Shown one piece after another: positions 8,456 through 15,664 of a stretch of DNA of 39,203 bases; positions within the stretch are counted from its first letter, which is position 1; each line of letters starts with the position of its first letter. The position numbers were made by a program, and so were the translations under genes. The notes beneath the pieces are model-generated. The model saw only the letters and a list, made by a program, of their open reading frames with translations, did not search any database and was not told where the DNA came from. The stretch comes from an uncultured Prevotellaceae bacterium. Lineage in GTDB: Bacteria > Bacteroidota > Bacteroidia > Bacteroidales > Bacteroidaceae. The stretch covers positions 1 to 39,203 of the forward strand of contig OMXX01000068.1 of assembly GCA_900315105.1 (NCBI GenBank). The letters are read 5' to 3'.

Positions 8456-8682
8456 TTATTCTTTGACAACAGCATCTGCAACTATCTTCATTAGATATTG
8501 AAATATGTAATTGGGTCTGTCAATTGTAACTTGAACTTATCAACGTCATAAGCCTTCTTATGAAACTTATTAGTATATTCTAAACACAAATAAGTCTTCA
8601 AATTGTCTGCAACATCAAGAAAAAGTGTTTCAAACTGAATATCATTTTGACTAAACACAAGTTTCACAATCTGTGTCTTGTT
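8456..8682 (-). pseudogene. Remnant open frame upstream of the OLD-like ATPase
   Basis: From 8682 down to a TAA at 8491-8493 there is an open frame of about 63 codons without an ATG near its beginning. The translated text (DIQFETLFLDVADNLKTYL, then KFHKKAYDVDKFKLQLTDP) looks like real protein rather than random sequence. Its stop overlaps an ATG as TAATG, opening an 11-codon frame (MKIVADAVVKE) that ends at 8456. I read this as the decayed 3' part of an earlier gene plus a possible mini-cistron ahead of the GTG-started ATPase. No family is recognised. Confidence 0.35.
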
Positions 8683-8689
8683 CTAAGAT

Positions 8690-8822
8690 GTACAAAACTG
8701 CACACACAAAACTATCACAAGCGCACCAACGTCACACAATAATAACACAAGAATCATAAAAACATACCAACACCGAGCATAAATAGTTTATTTGCAGAGT
8801 GTTAGGAGCATTTTAGAATTCA
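8690..8822. other. AT-rich spacer, no gene
   Basis: This is the middle part of the 615-base gap between the OLD-like ATPase and the Wza-like gene. It is AT-rich with scattered cacaa motifs. I see no coding frame beyond a seven-codon one starting at 8811 (MLLTLCK), which lies in the transcribed leader of the promoter at 8875-8905 and could be a leader peptide or chance. Confidence 0.3.
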
Positions 8823-8832
8823 ACTTTAATCA

Positions 8833-8868
8833 AAAGAGGATATTGTTTTTTGGAACCGGTTCCTCTTT
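8833..8868 (-). promoter_or_regulatory. Structured 5' leader, copy A
   Basis: Read on the minus strand, AAAGAGGA (8861-8868) can pair with TCCTCTTT (8833-8840) across a 20-base loop. The 5' arm runs into a perfect 12-base palindrome GGAACCGGTTCC (8852-8863). The element starts seven bases past the -7 box. An aligned second copy with two compensated base changes lies at 35472-35507. It may be an operator, a leader hairpin or an attenuator. Confidence 0.55.
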
Positions 8869-8874
8869 ATTTTG

Positions 8875-8905
8875 CAAAAATAAAATAAATTTAGGAATCT
8901 ACCAA
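8875..8905 (-). promoter_or_regulatory. Bacteroidetes-type promoter toward the OLD-like cassette
   Basis: On the minus strand a -33 TTG (8903-8905) and a -7 TATTTTTG (8875-8882) are separated by exactly 20 bases, a good match to the Bacteroidetes TTG/TAnnTTTG pattern. Transcription would start near 8869 and run about 440 bases through a leader and a gene remnant into the ATPase gene. Confidence 0.6.
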
Positions 8906-8938
8906 GGAATTTGGAAGATTTTTATGTATTCAGTCCTT

Positions 8939-9047
8939 CTTGCGTCCCGAAGGTAGCAAGCGACCTTTGGTCGAGCGCGGCAGGCTCAGGGCTTCGACGA
9001 GCTCAGCCACCGTATACTTCACCCTTCGACGGGCTCAGCCACCGTTG
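8939..9047. repeat. Cluster of CTTCGAC/GCTCAG interspersed repeats
   Basis: Three degenerate copies of a REP-like repeat lie side by side: TGGTCGAGCGCGGCAGGCTC, CTTCGACGAGCTCAGCCACC and CTTCGACGGGCTCAGCCACC (ends at 9042). They abut the stop codon of the Wza-like gene at 9048 and are far richer in GC than the bases around them. Related units form the tail of the HU-like protein gene near 18848-18936. They may act as transcript 3' ends. Confidence 0.6.
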
Positions 9048-9797
9048 TTAGCGGGTGAGGGCAAGGATGAAGGTGGAAACGGAGGTCAGCATGCCGAAGA
9101 GGGAGAGCCACATGGAGGTGGAGCTGGCGAAGAAGGAGTTTCGCGCTTGGACCTTCTTGGGTTCTACATAGACAATATCATTCTGTTGGAGATAGTAATA
9201 GGGCGAGTTAAATATCTCGGCATCATTGATGTTCAGCTGATGATACTCACGCTGGCCTTGCGCATTCTCACGGATCAGGAAAATCTTGTCACGCTGACCA
9301 TAGAGATCCAGATCGCCGGCACGGGCGATGGCCTCAACAATACTGATCTTCTCATTCGGAGCCGTATAGACACCAGGCATTTTAATTCCACCCAACATCG
9401 CATATTTGTAATTGGACATACGGACCTGTACAATCGGATTTTCCGAAGCTGACATATAAGGCACAATCTTTGACTTGATCAAAGCCTCTGCCTCTTTGGT
9501 CGTCATGCCACCTAAGCTAAGCGTGCCGACGACGGGGAAATCGATTTTCCCTTCGTTATCAACAAGATAGCCAGAAGTAGATCCTTTCAAGTTGAATGCC
9601 TCAGATGCCTCTGGTGTCAGTGTATGCACCGTGATAGAGAGAATGTCCTTGGGCATGATCTTAGCATCATAAAGACCAGTTGTCTTTGACAAATCGACAT
9701 TGTCGAGGTTCTGAAAGTAAGTGACTTTCTTGGTGCTCATGCAACTCGTCAGCATGATGACCATTAACAGCAGGAAGATATTTGTTAACTTTTTCAT
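9048..9797 (-). CDS. wza: Wza-like polysaccharide export lipoprotein
   Basis: This 249-residue protein starts with a lipoprotein signal peptide whose lipobox is LTSC (Cys19). The Poly_export domain follows, with the hallmark KIMPKDILSITVHTL, then an SLBB-type segment (MLGGIKMPGVYT) and SIVEAIARAGD. A C-terminal hydrophobic helix (WLSLFGMLTSVSTFILALT) would cross the outer membrane, as in Wza. It forms the exit channel for the polymer. At about 250 residues it is the usual short Bacteroidetes form, unlike the 813-residue paralogue at the far end of the window. It is the last gene of the initiation/export operon, nine bases after the Wzc C-terminal part. Confidence 0.9.
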   Translation of the reverse strand: MKKLTNIFLLLMVIMLTSCMSTKKVTYFQNLDNVDLSKTTGLYDAKIMPKDILSITVHTLTPEASEAFNLKGSTSGYLVDNEGKIDFPVVGTLSLGGMTTKEAEALIKSKIVPYMSASENPIVQVRMSNYKYAMLGGIKMPGVYTAPNEKISIVEAIARAGDLDLYGQRDKIFLIRENAQGQREYHQLNINDAEIFNSPYYYLQQNDIVYVEPKKVQARNSFFASSTSMWLSLFGMLTSVSTFILALTR

Positions 9798-9806
9798 TTT
9801 GCAAAT

Positions 9807-10598
9807 TTATTTATATAGGTATTGATACTTTTTCTTACTCATATCGATGGCATTCAGCACCAGCATGGGGTTCGGGATGCGGGCATCCTTAGCGATAGCC
9901 TTGACAGCAGACTTATCCGTCGATTCTGCCTTGACCACAAAGATCGTGGCATCGGCGAACTGCGCAACCTGATAAACGTCTGCGTATTTGCTCATTTCGG
10001 GGGTATCTAAGATGAGATAGTCGTTGGCTGTCTTTAAAGACTCTATCTGTTTAGCCACATCGGCGCCAGCCAACAGATCGGCTGCCAGGGCAGCCTTAGC
10101 CCGGTCTTCACGGAGATTCAGGTTCAGATACTGAGCTTTCTTCCCGATTTGCGTCAGGCTCTCCACTAGGCGTTGAGCGAGATAGGTCTTACCATCGCCT
10201 TTGTTATGGGATGCCATCATAATGACTTTCTGATCGTCCTTTAAGTTATAAAGAAGATTGGTCCTTAATGTGCGAATAGCATCATCATTGTTCGTCAGGA
10301 ACACCTCACTAAGAATCGGCAGCTTGGAAGCCTCTTCCAGTTCATTCTTGGTATCGATCTTCGTCTTCAACATCTGGAACAGGAATAAGACACCTATCGG
10401 AAGCAGAAGTCCTAAAAGAGCTCCGCCCAATAATACGAATTCTGGCTTGGTCAGGCCTGTACCAGTAATCATAGGATCATCAATCAACTGGCCCTTTTTC
10501 ATACTCCTTGCTAAATCGGCCGCAATCTCCTCACGCTTCTGAAGCATAGAGATGTAAACACCTTGCTTTATCTCACGTTGACGCTCGATATCCGTCAT
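9807..10598 (-). CDS. Wzc-like BY-kinase, C-terminal part (degenerate)
   Basis: These 263 residues continue the Wzc-like protein of the upstream frame. A helix (IERQREIKQGVY...LQKREE) is followed by TM2 near residues 54-75 and a small kinase-like domain. Walker A is HNKGDGKTY (131-139) and the Walker-B-like motif is LILDTPEM (195-202). The Walker A' motif, normally hydrophobic-DxD-x-R, reads LNLNLR (158-163), so both acidic residues are Asn. Only a short Tyr group (YQYLY) remains at the C terminus. The domain is about 185 residues after TM2, shorter than usual. The ATG sits within the frameshift junction and could allow re-initiation. It is either a working split subunit or the tail of a broken gene, and probably a poor kinase. 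Confidence 0.75.
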   Translation of the reverse strand: MTDIERQREIKQGVYISMLQKREEIAADLARSMKKGQLIDDPMITGTGLTKPEFVLLGGALLGLLLPIGVLFLFQMLKTKIDTKNELEEASKLPILSEVFLTNNDDAIRTLRTNLLYNLKDDQKVIMMASHNKGDGKTYLAQRLVESLTQIGKKAQYLNLNLREDRAKAALAADLLAGADVAKQIESLKTANDYLILDTPEMSKYADVYQVAQFADATIFVVKAESTDKSAVKAIAKDARIPNPMLVLNAIDMSKKKYQYLYK

Positions 10599-12033
10599 TT
10601 CTTTCTCGTTCTATTCTGGGCGCACTTGAGAAACGGCTCATCGTTTTACGATATTCACGTTCTTTTGCATTGCGTTTGATGAGCATGGATTCGCGCTTTC
10701 GATCCATTGACGTCTTAATAACCGGCTGAATATCCCGGATTTTCTCGTTGAGGAGCAAGATTTGAGGTGCTTTTTCACTCATGCTTTTCAACAGATCATT
10801 GCGTTGTTTAACCAAATCATTGTGCCGTTCTATATTTGGATCACCCGTCTGTTTACCGTCTCCTCCTTCACTTGAGGTCGTTTCCGTCGGAATTATCTTG
10901 TATAAATTGGCAGGATTATTAATATAATCAGCCTGATAATCATGGATTTTAAGGTCAAGATCCATCTCTAAAAGTTGTTCTTCGTACTCAGTTTTCTTGG
11001 AAGAAACCTCAGAAGCCTCCGACTGTGGGTCAAGAATCTGATGACTACGTTTATAGTTTTCCCAATCAGCATCTGAAGAGCCAAGTTCCATATCAAGTTT
11101 TGCCAGTCTTTCATTAACAAATTCCTCATTTTTTCGAACCTCTTCATCCTTTTGGTCATTGATACGTTTGTTATAACGATCCACCAAATAATTAATAAAT
11201 TCAATACCACGGAGATAATTGTCTTCCTGAATCGAGATAGCTACCACATCGCTCACATTCTTAAAAGGAGGATCTACAGCCATCGCACCAGCCAATCTGG
11301 CAGCCATTGCCTTTGGGGGTACCACAGAAACGTTGATTTTGAAATCGCCAGCATAAGCTGCTGCCTGCTGCGCATTTAGCTGGGGATTAGCAGCAATGGT
11401 TAAAGTACCGATGTCAGTCTTGACCGTTGCTGGGAGTGACTTAAAAGTCTGCTCAGGCAATTCCGCACCATCAGCCATCGTAGTCATGTGATAACCATCA
11501 CCTTTTTTGTGGATAGTGAGGTCTATATGATGATAAGCCGTCAACATCTCATCATCAAACCATTTCAGATGGGCTGGATCGAGCGTCACCACAATGGGTT
11601 GGGTCTTATAAAGGACATAGTTGCGTCCCCAACTATCTACACTGTATTCCGCATAAAGACCTAACTCTTTCACCACATCCTTAATCAACGTCGTAGAAGT
11701 CAGCATGCGCTTCACAGTCTCAACACCTTCAGAACCTGTACTCACAGAGCTACCCAAGCTGACAGGGAGAGCACCCAACGCCTTGGAAACTGCTGCCGCA
11801 CTCCCCCCCCCCTGCTTCGATTCGCCCAAAATCTGCATATTACTGCTCACAATGACTGGATTAGGGCGGAACCAGAGATAGACAAACGCAATCATCACAC
11901 AGGCGACGACGGACGCGATGAACCAGCGCCAGTTGAGGACGAAGAGCATCCACAGTTGTTTGAAGTCGAACAACGGCGCCTCTTCTTCCTGGAACTCCAT
12001 AGAGTTCATTTCGTTTTCAATCATTTTATTCAT
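10573..12033 (-). CDS. Wzc-like chain-length protein, N-terminal part (frameshifted)
   Basis: This frame encodes 486 residues: a cytoplasmic start, TM1 near residues 33-54, then a Wzz-type periplasmic domain with long coiled-coil helices and the GNVR-like end that leads back to TM2. The normal sequence breaks at APRIERERNDG, and the next frame continues in register with TDIERQREIKQG. Dropping one copy of a GAAA tandem pair (10598-10605) would join them as ERE-MTD. Codons 74-77 lie on a run of ten G (11813-11822), which a one-base slip would turn into an early stop. The role is control of polymer length and coupling to export. It follows the WecA-like gene by five bases. Confidence 0.8.
   Translation of the reverse strand: MNKMIENEMNSMEFQEEEAPLFDFKQLWMLFVLNWRWFIASVVACVMIAFVYLWFRPNPVIVSSNMQILGESKQGGGSAAAVSKALGALPVSLGSSVSTGSEGVETVKRMLTSTTLIKDVVKELGLYAEYSVDSWGRNYVLYKTQPIVVTLDPAHLKWFDDEMLTAYHHIDLTIHKKGDGYHMTTMADGAELPEQTFKSLPATVKTDIGTLTIAANPQLNAQQAAAYAGDFKINVSVVPPKAMAARLAGAMAVDPPFKNVSDVVAISIQEDNYLRGIEFINYLVDRYNKRINDQKDEEVRKNEEFVNERLAKLDMELGSSDADWENYKRSHQILDPQSEASEVSSKKTEYEEQLLEMDLDLKIHDYQADYINNPANLYKIIPTETTSSEGGDGKQTGDPNIERHNDLVKQRNDLLKSMSEKAPQILLLNEKIRDIQPVIKTSMDRKRESMLIKRNAKEREYRKTMSRFSSAPRIERERNDGYRAST
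10598..10605 (-). repeat. GAAA tandem pair at the wzc frameshift
   Basis: The coding strand reads GAAAGAAA directly before TGACG. Removing four bases fuses the two wzc frames into one continuous protein, so this small duplication is the likely cause of the split. Confidence 0.6.
11813..11822 (-). repeat. Homopolymer G10 in wzc coding strand
   Basis: Ten consecutive C on the plus strand make a G10 run in the coding strand, covering codons for Gln-Gly-Gly-Gly (residues 74-77). Runs of this length slip often during replication and are classical contingency sites in other bacteria. Confidence 0.9.
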
Positions 12034-12038
12034 GTATC

Positions 12039-13187
12039 TTATTTTTCTTTTTTGACAATCACATAATCAATCAACAGATGGAGGATGATACCCAGCAACA
12101 CATCGATCGAGAAGATCAACGTCTTGTCCCACTCCAGAATCACCAACAAGACCGTCAATGCCACCAGGACGGTGGATATCATCAACAAAGCAAACATAGT
12201 CATCAGCGGACTCAGGCCTGCTTTCATCAGTTTATGATGGATATGGTTACGGTCAGGTTTAAAGGGGTTGTGACCTTCACGGATGCGTTTGAGCATCACG
12301 CGGGGAATATCCATCAGGGGAATCATCATGGTCGAGATGCCCATCAGCAGCATACCACGCGGGAAGCTGACCGTGGCGAGGCTCGACATATAGACCAGCA
12401 GGAAACTCAGCAGATAACCTAACGTCAGGCTGCCCGTGTCGCCCATAAAGATCTTCTTGCCTTTGTCGGCATTGCCAAACACATTATAGAACCAGAATGG
12501 CAGCAGCACACCCAACATGCCAAAAGAGAGCATGCAGAAGAGATACTGGCCCTTGATGGCTGCGGCGGCCCCTAAGGTCAGCAGCGAGATGGAACAAAGC
12601 CCTGAAGCCAGGCCGTCGATACCATCGATCAGATTGACCGCATTGATGATATACACCACCAGGATGACCGTCAGGGGCATACCAAGCCAAGCCGGGATCT
12701 CATGCAGCCAGAACAGGCCCGACAGGTCGTGAATCCATAGACCAGACGCGGGGAACAAGACGGCTGCCAGGAACTGCACCAGGAATTTCGACTGGTAGGA
12801 CACGCCGATCAGGTCGTCCGCCACACCCGTCAGGAACAGCGCCATCATGCCCACCGACAACAGGATGAAACGGGGGAAATACGCATCGACATGTGACGGA
12901 TTGCTATAAAGCTCCAACAGCATCCACAGGCCTACGGTCAGACAGAAGCTGATCAAGAGCACCGGGAAGAAGGTCACACCGCCTAAACGGGGAATCGGCC
13001 TGTTGTGTACCTTCCGCTGGTCGGGGATATCATAAAGTTTACGTTTTCGGCTCAGGAGTAGGACTCTCGGCACGAACAGCGTACCGAGCACGATGGACAG
13101 CATCAGGGGCACCAACACCGAAAATGCGGTACGGCAAGGATCTGTCGAGGCGACGGCCTGCGTGAATACTTCAACGACGTAATCCAT
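12039..13187 (-). CDS. WecA/MraY-type undecaprenyl-phosphate sugar-1-phosphate transferase
   Basis: This 382-residue multi-pass protein carries all the family landmarks: RPIPRLGG near residue 65, VADDLIG (Asp pair), NAVNLIDGIDGLASG, FMGDTGSLTLG and the cytoplasmic HIHH (PDRNHIHHKL). These mark an enzyme that moves a HexNAc-1-phosphate from a UDP-sugar onto undecaprenyl phosphate, the priming step for repeat-unit assembly. About ten transmembrane segments can be counted. It overlaps its upstream paralogue by 17 bases and is followed after five bases by the wzc-like gene. Unlike the paralogue, its catalytic motifs are complete, so this is probably the working primer of the pathway. Confidence 0.88.
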   Translation of the reverse strand: MDYVVEVFTQAVASTDPCRTAFSVLVPLMLSIVLGTLFVPRVLLLSRKRKLYDIPDQRKVHNRPIPRLGGVTFFPVLLISFCLTVGLWMLLELYSNPSHVDAYFPRFILLSVGMMALFLTGVADDLIGVSYQSKFLVQFLAAVLFPASGLWIHDLSGLFWLHEIPAWLGMPLTVILVVYIINAVNLIDGIDGLASGLCSISLLTLGAAAAIKGQYLFCMLSFGMLGVLLPFWFYNVFGNADKGKKIFMGDTGSLTLGYLLSFLLVYMSSLATVSFPRGMLLMGISTMMIPLMDIPRVMLKRIREGHNPFKPDRNHIHHKLMKAGLSPLMTMFALLMISTVLVALTVLLVILEWDKTLIFSIDVLLGIILHLLIDYVIVKKEK

Positions 13188-14295
13188 GGCGTCTCTCCCC
13201 CTTATTCTTAAAGTACATAATTATCACCTGCATCACCAGCCACACTGACACATCGATCACCAGCAACAGCGACAGGTCAACACCCAGAGTGACACCAATC
13301 ACATTCAGGCTGATAAAGCCCGATGAGATCAGGAGCAGGGCCAGCAGCACCATACGGGGACTGAGCCCCGCCGTCATCAGACGATGGTGGATATGGTTGC
13401 GGTCACCACCCCGGAAGATGTTCCGTCCATTCACCAGGCGGGTGATTGCCACACGCATCACATCGAACATCGGTATCATCAGGGTTCCGAAACAGATCAT
13501 ACCGACACCATTCTGCAGCAGCGTACCACCCAGTTGGCCGAGGGTGATCACGACATAACTCAACAGATAGCCGATGGTCAGACCGCCCGTGCTGCCGAAG
13601 AACAATTTTCGCCAACCCAGACGCCAACCGAAGACATTACGGAACATAAACGGTGCCAGCACACCCACCATCGAGGCACAGATCAGCAACAGGAGATACT
13701 GCTTACTCTGGTAACATAAGCTGCCCAGCACACTGAAGGCAATGATCGACATACCGGCTGCCAGACCGTCCACATCGTCGAGCATCGGGATGGTGTTGGT
13801 GATATACATCACGGCAACCACCGTCAACGGGAACGCTATCCAGGAGGGCAACTCATAAACACCGAACATGCCGTTCAGGTCGTTGATGCCCAGTCCCGAC
13901 AGGGGAATCAGCATGGCTGCCAGAAACTCGATGATCAGTTTGGAATGCAGGGACACGCCGACCAGGTCGTCCATCACACCGACCAGATACATCGTGGTCA
14001 AGCCTGCCAGCATCATCATGAACTGCACGAAATAGGCCTGCGTTTCACCGTTGGTGTCAAAGGAATCGCCCAACATAAACGTATAGGCCAACGGCAATCC
14101 GACACTGATCACCAGAATAGGGAAAAGCGAAACACCACCCAGCCTGGGCACGTTCCGTTTCTTTCTTCCCCGACGCTCCTGTCTGGCCTCATCATACAAC
14201 TCTTTCTTCACGCTCACCACCAAGATGCGCGGGATAATGTAGAGCGATAAGGACATTGCCAACAGGAGGGGCAATAGTATCGAATAATATATCAT
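13171..14295 (-). CDS. WecA/MraY-type paralogue lacking a catalytic Asp
   Basis: This 374-residue multi-pass protein is a tandem paralogue of the next gene, with the same frame of motifs: NVPRLGG, VMDDLVG and NHIHHRL. Two key sites have changed. NAVNLIDGIDGLA became NTIPMLDDVDGLA, and MGDTGS became FGSTGG, so the conserved Asp of the second site is Ser. The reading frame is open and the membrane segments are intact, so it is not decayed. It may be a pseudo-enzyme that supports or regulates the active paralogue, or an enzyme of altered specificity. It is the first gene of the export operon, under the promoter at 14324-14354. Confidence 0.8.
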   Translation of the reverse strand: MIYYSILLPLLLAMSLSLYIIPRILVVSVKKELYDEARQERRGRKKRNVPRLGGVSLFPILVISVGLPLAYTFMLGDSFDTNGETQAYFVQFMMMLAGLTTMYLVGVMDDLVGVSLHSKLIIEFLAAMLIPLSGLGINDLNGMFGVYELPSWIAFPLTVVAVMYITNTIPMLDDVDGLAAGMSIIAFSVLGSLCYQSKQYLLLLICASMVGVLAPFMFRNVFGWRLGWRKLFFGSTGGLTIGYLLSYVVITLGQLGGTLLQNGVGMICFGTLMIPMFDVMRVAITRLVNGRNIFRGGDRNHIHHRLMTAGLSPRMVLLALLLISSGFISLNVIGVTLGVDLSLLLVIDVSVWLVMQVIIMYFKNKGERRHGLRR

Positions 14296-14323
14296 GTTGA
14301 AGATCTTCGTCCAAAATTCGTTG

Positions 14324-14354
14324 CAAAGGTACGCATTATTTCTCTATCAGCCAA
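14324..14354 (-). promoter_or_regulatory. Promoter of the initiation/export operon
   Basis: A minus-strand -33 TTG (14352-14354), a 20-base spacer and a -7 TACCTTTG (14324-14331) lie upstream of the ATG at 14295. This is a close match to the Bacteroidetes consensus and would give a leader of about 25 bases. Confidence 0.65.
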
Positions 14355-14393
14355 ATTTTCCACGAAAAAAGTATGAGACGCGCCTCCTAATTG

Positions 14394-15455
14394 TTAATCT
14401 GAGAGATGCAGGAAGCGCGTCACCATGGTGGCGAGGCTCCTGTCCATATTGTCGATGAAGGCATCCAGAATGCGCGTCCTGCCCTGCTGCGGCAGGATAT
14501 CAAAATCGGCAATCGCCGCTGGAATGAGCGTGCTATATCCTTCTTTCAACAAAATTTCGTCACCCGTACGCCGCACATGGATCACACAATCCCCCTCGAT
14601 GCACATCGTGATGATAAAACTGTCGTATTTCCGCAAGTCACGGTGGAACGGCTTCGACACTTCCATCACACGGACATCGAAATAAGGGGTGTCGATGATC
14701 TGCGTCGCTCGGTTGGCGAGTTCAGGATAGTCCGTCCGATAATTCCGCTCCACATGGAAATCAAGTGCCTTGGCTGCCAGTGCCGTATGCAACTCACGGG
14801 GTTTGCCGTCCAGACCGGGGCGGTTATAGTCAAAGATACGATACGTCACATCCGACGACTGCTGCACCTCCGCCAAAAGGATGCCGCCGCAGATGGCATG
14901 CACACGCCCTGCCGGCAGATAAAACACATCCCCCGCCTTCACCTGATGGTCGGCGAGCACCTCCGTAATCGTGCCGTCGGCAATACGCTGGTAGTACTCC
15001 CCTACATGAACCTCCCGTTTGAAACCCGCATAGAGGTGGGCACCTTCGTCGGCCTTGATGACATACCACATCTCCGACTTGCCCATCTTCCCATGTTCGC
15101 GCATCGCCATCTCATCGTTGGGATGTACCTGGATACTCAGGTCCTTCTTGGCATCGATGAACTTCACCAGCAAGGGCAACTGACCGTGGTATATCTCATT
15201 CACCTTTTTGCCCAGGATGGCCTCGGGCTGTTCGTGGATCACCGACACCAGATCCCTTCCCCGCCACCTGCCATTGCTGATCATGCTCGTACTGGTGGGC
15301 ACGGCACTCACTTCCCAACTCTCCCCAATCGGTTCGTCAGAAGGCGTCAGTCCTTTATAAGGCCGAAGCTGTCCCCCGCCCCACACCACCGTATGCAGAT
15401 TCGGTTCAAACAGCAGCGGATAGAGCAACGTCTGATTGTTCATGGATTCATTCAT
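14394..15455 (-). CDS. manA: Mannose-6-phosphate isomerase, class I
   Basis: This 353-residue enzyme interconverts fructose-6-phosphate and mannose-6-phosphate, feeding GDP-mannose-type sugars. The zinc-site motif QVHPND lies near residue 112, followed by KSEMWYVIKA with the third ligand Glu, and a later LPAGRVHAICGG. The N terminus (LHTVVWGGGQLRPYKG) is also characteristic, and the length fits the short bacterial form. The ATG at 15453-15455 is used; a second ATG four codons on is possible. The gene stands between the plus-strand module (divergent) and the export operon (same strand, 98 bases away), with its own promoter. It may be a housekeeping gene recruited to the locus. Confidence 0.92.
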   Translation of the reverse strand: MNESMNNQTLLYPLLFEPNLHTVVWGGGQLRPYKGLTPSDEPIGESWEVSAVPTSTSMISNGRWRGRDLVSVIHEQPEAILGKKVNEIYHGQLPLLVKFIDAKKDLSIQVHPNDEMAMREHGKMGKSEMWYVIKADEGAHLYAGFKREVHVGEYYQRIADGTITEVLADHQVKAGDVFYLPAGRVHAICGGILLAEVQQSSDVTYRIFDYNRPGLDGKPRELHTALAAKALDFHVERNYRTDYPELANRATQIIDTPYFDVRVMEVSKPFHRDLRKYDSFIITMCIEGDCVIHVRRTGDEILLKEGYSTLIPAAIADFDILPQQGRTRILDAFIDNMDRSLATMVTRFLHLSD

Positions 15456-15460
15456 AGCTG

Positions 15461-15491
15461 CAAAATTACACTATTTTTCTGATATTACCAA
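15461..15491 (-). promoter_or_regulatory. manA promoter, near-leaderless
   Basis: A -33 TTG (15489-15491), a 20-base spacer and a -7 TAATTTTG (15461-15468) end only five bases before the manA ATG. Transcription would start almost at the start codon, so the mRNA would be leaderless or nearly so if the first ATG is used. Confidence 0.55.
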
Positions 15492-15580
15492 AAATTTCTG
15501 TTAAATTTTGCTTGATAAAGTTAAATATTTCTTGTATTCTGATTAATATAATGAATCAGCGTTGTTTTTGGAGAAATGTT

Positions 15581-15614
15581 TATCTTTGTAGGCGATTAGC
15601 GTGGGAAATTCCCA
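15581..15614 (+). promoter_or_regulatory. Module promoter with GGGAAATTCCC element
   Basis: A plus-strand -7 box TATCTTTG (15581-15588) is followed by the inverted repeat TGGGAA-A-TTCCCA (15602-15614), at or just past the expected transcription start. No good -33 TTG lies at normal spacing. The remaining 50 bases before the ATG are A-rich. The same motif recurs before the HU-like gene. Confidence 0.5.
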
Positions 15615-15664
15615 TAAGTAATAATCAACCAATCAAAATAACAAACAACAAAAACATTAAAAAA

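Noticed and set aside
9802..9809. TAAATTTG -7-like box just before the Wza-like gene
   Set aside because: It overlaps the end of the previous gene and has no TTG at 19-21 bases; the gene is explained by the operon promoter at 14324.
14406..15482. A 358-codon open frame on the plus strand opposite manA
   Set aside because: It mirrors the whole manA gene, is full of His/Arg/Gln text typical of antisense shadows, and manA itself has clear family motifs.
15512..15664. Upstream extension of the first module gene
   Set aside because: The extension runs through the predicted promoter and inverted repeat, and its text does not look like protein.
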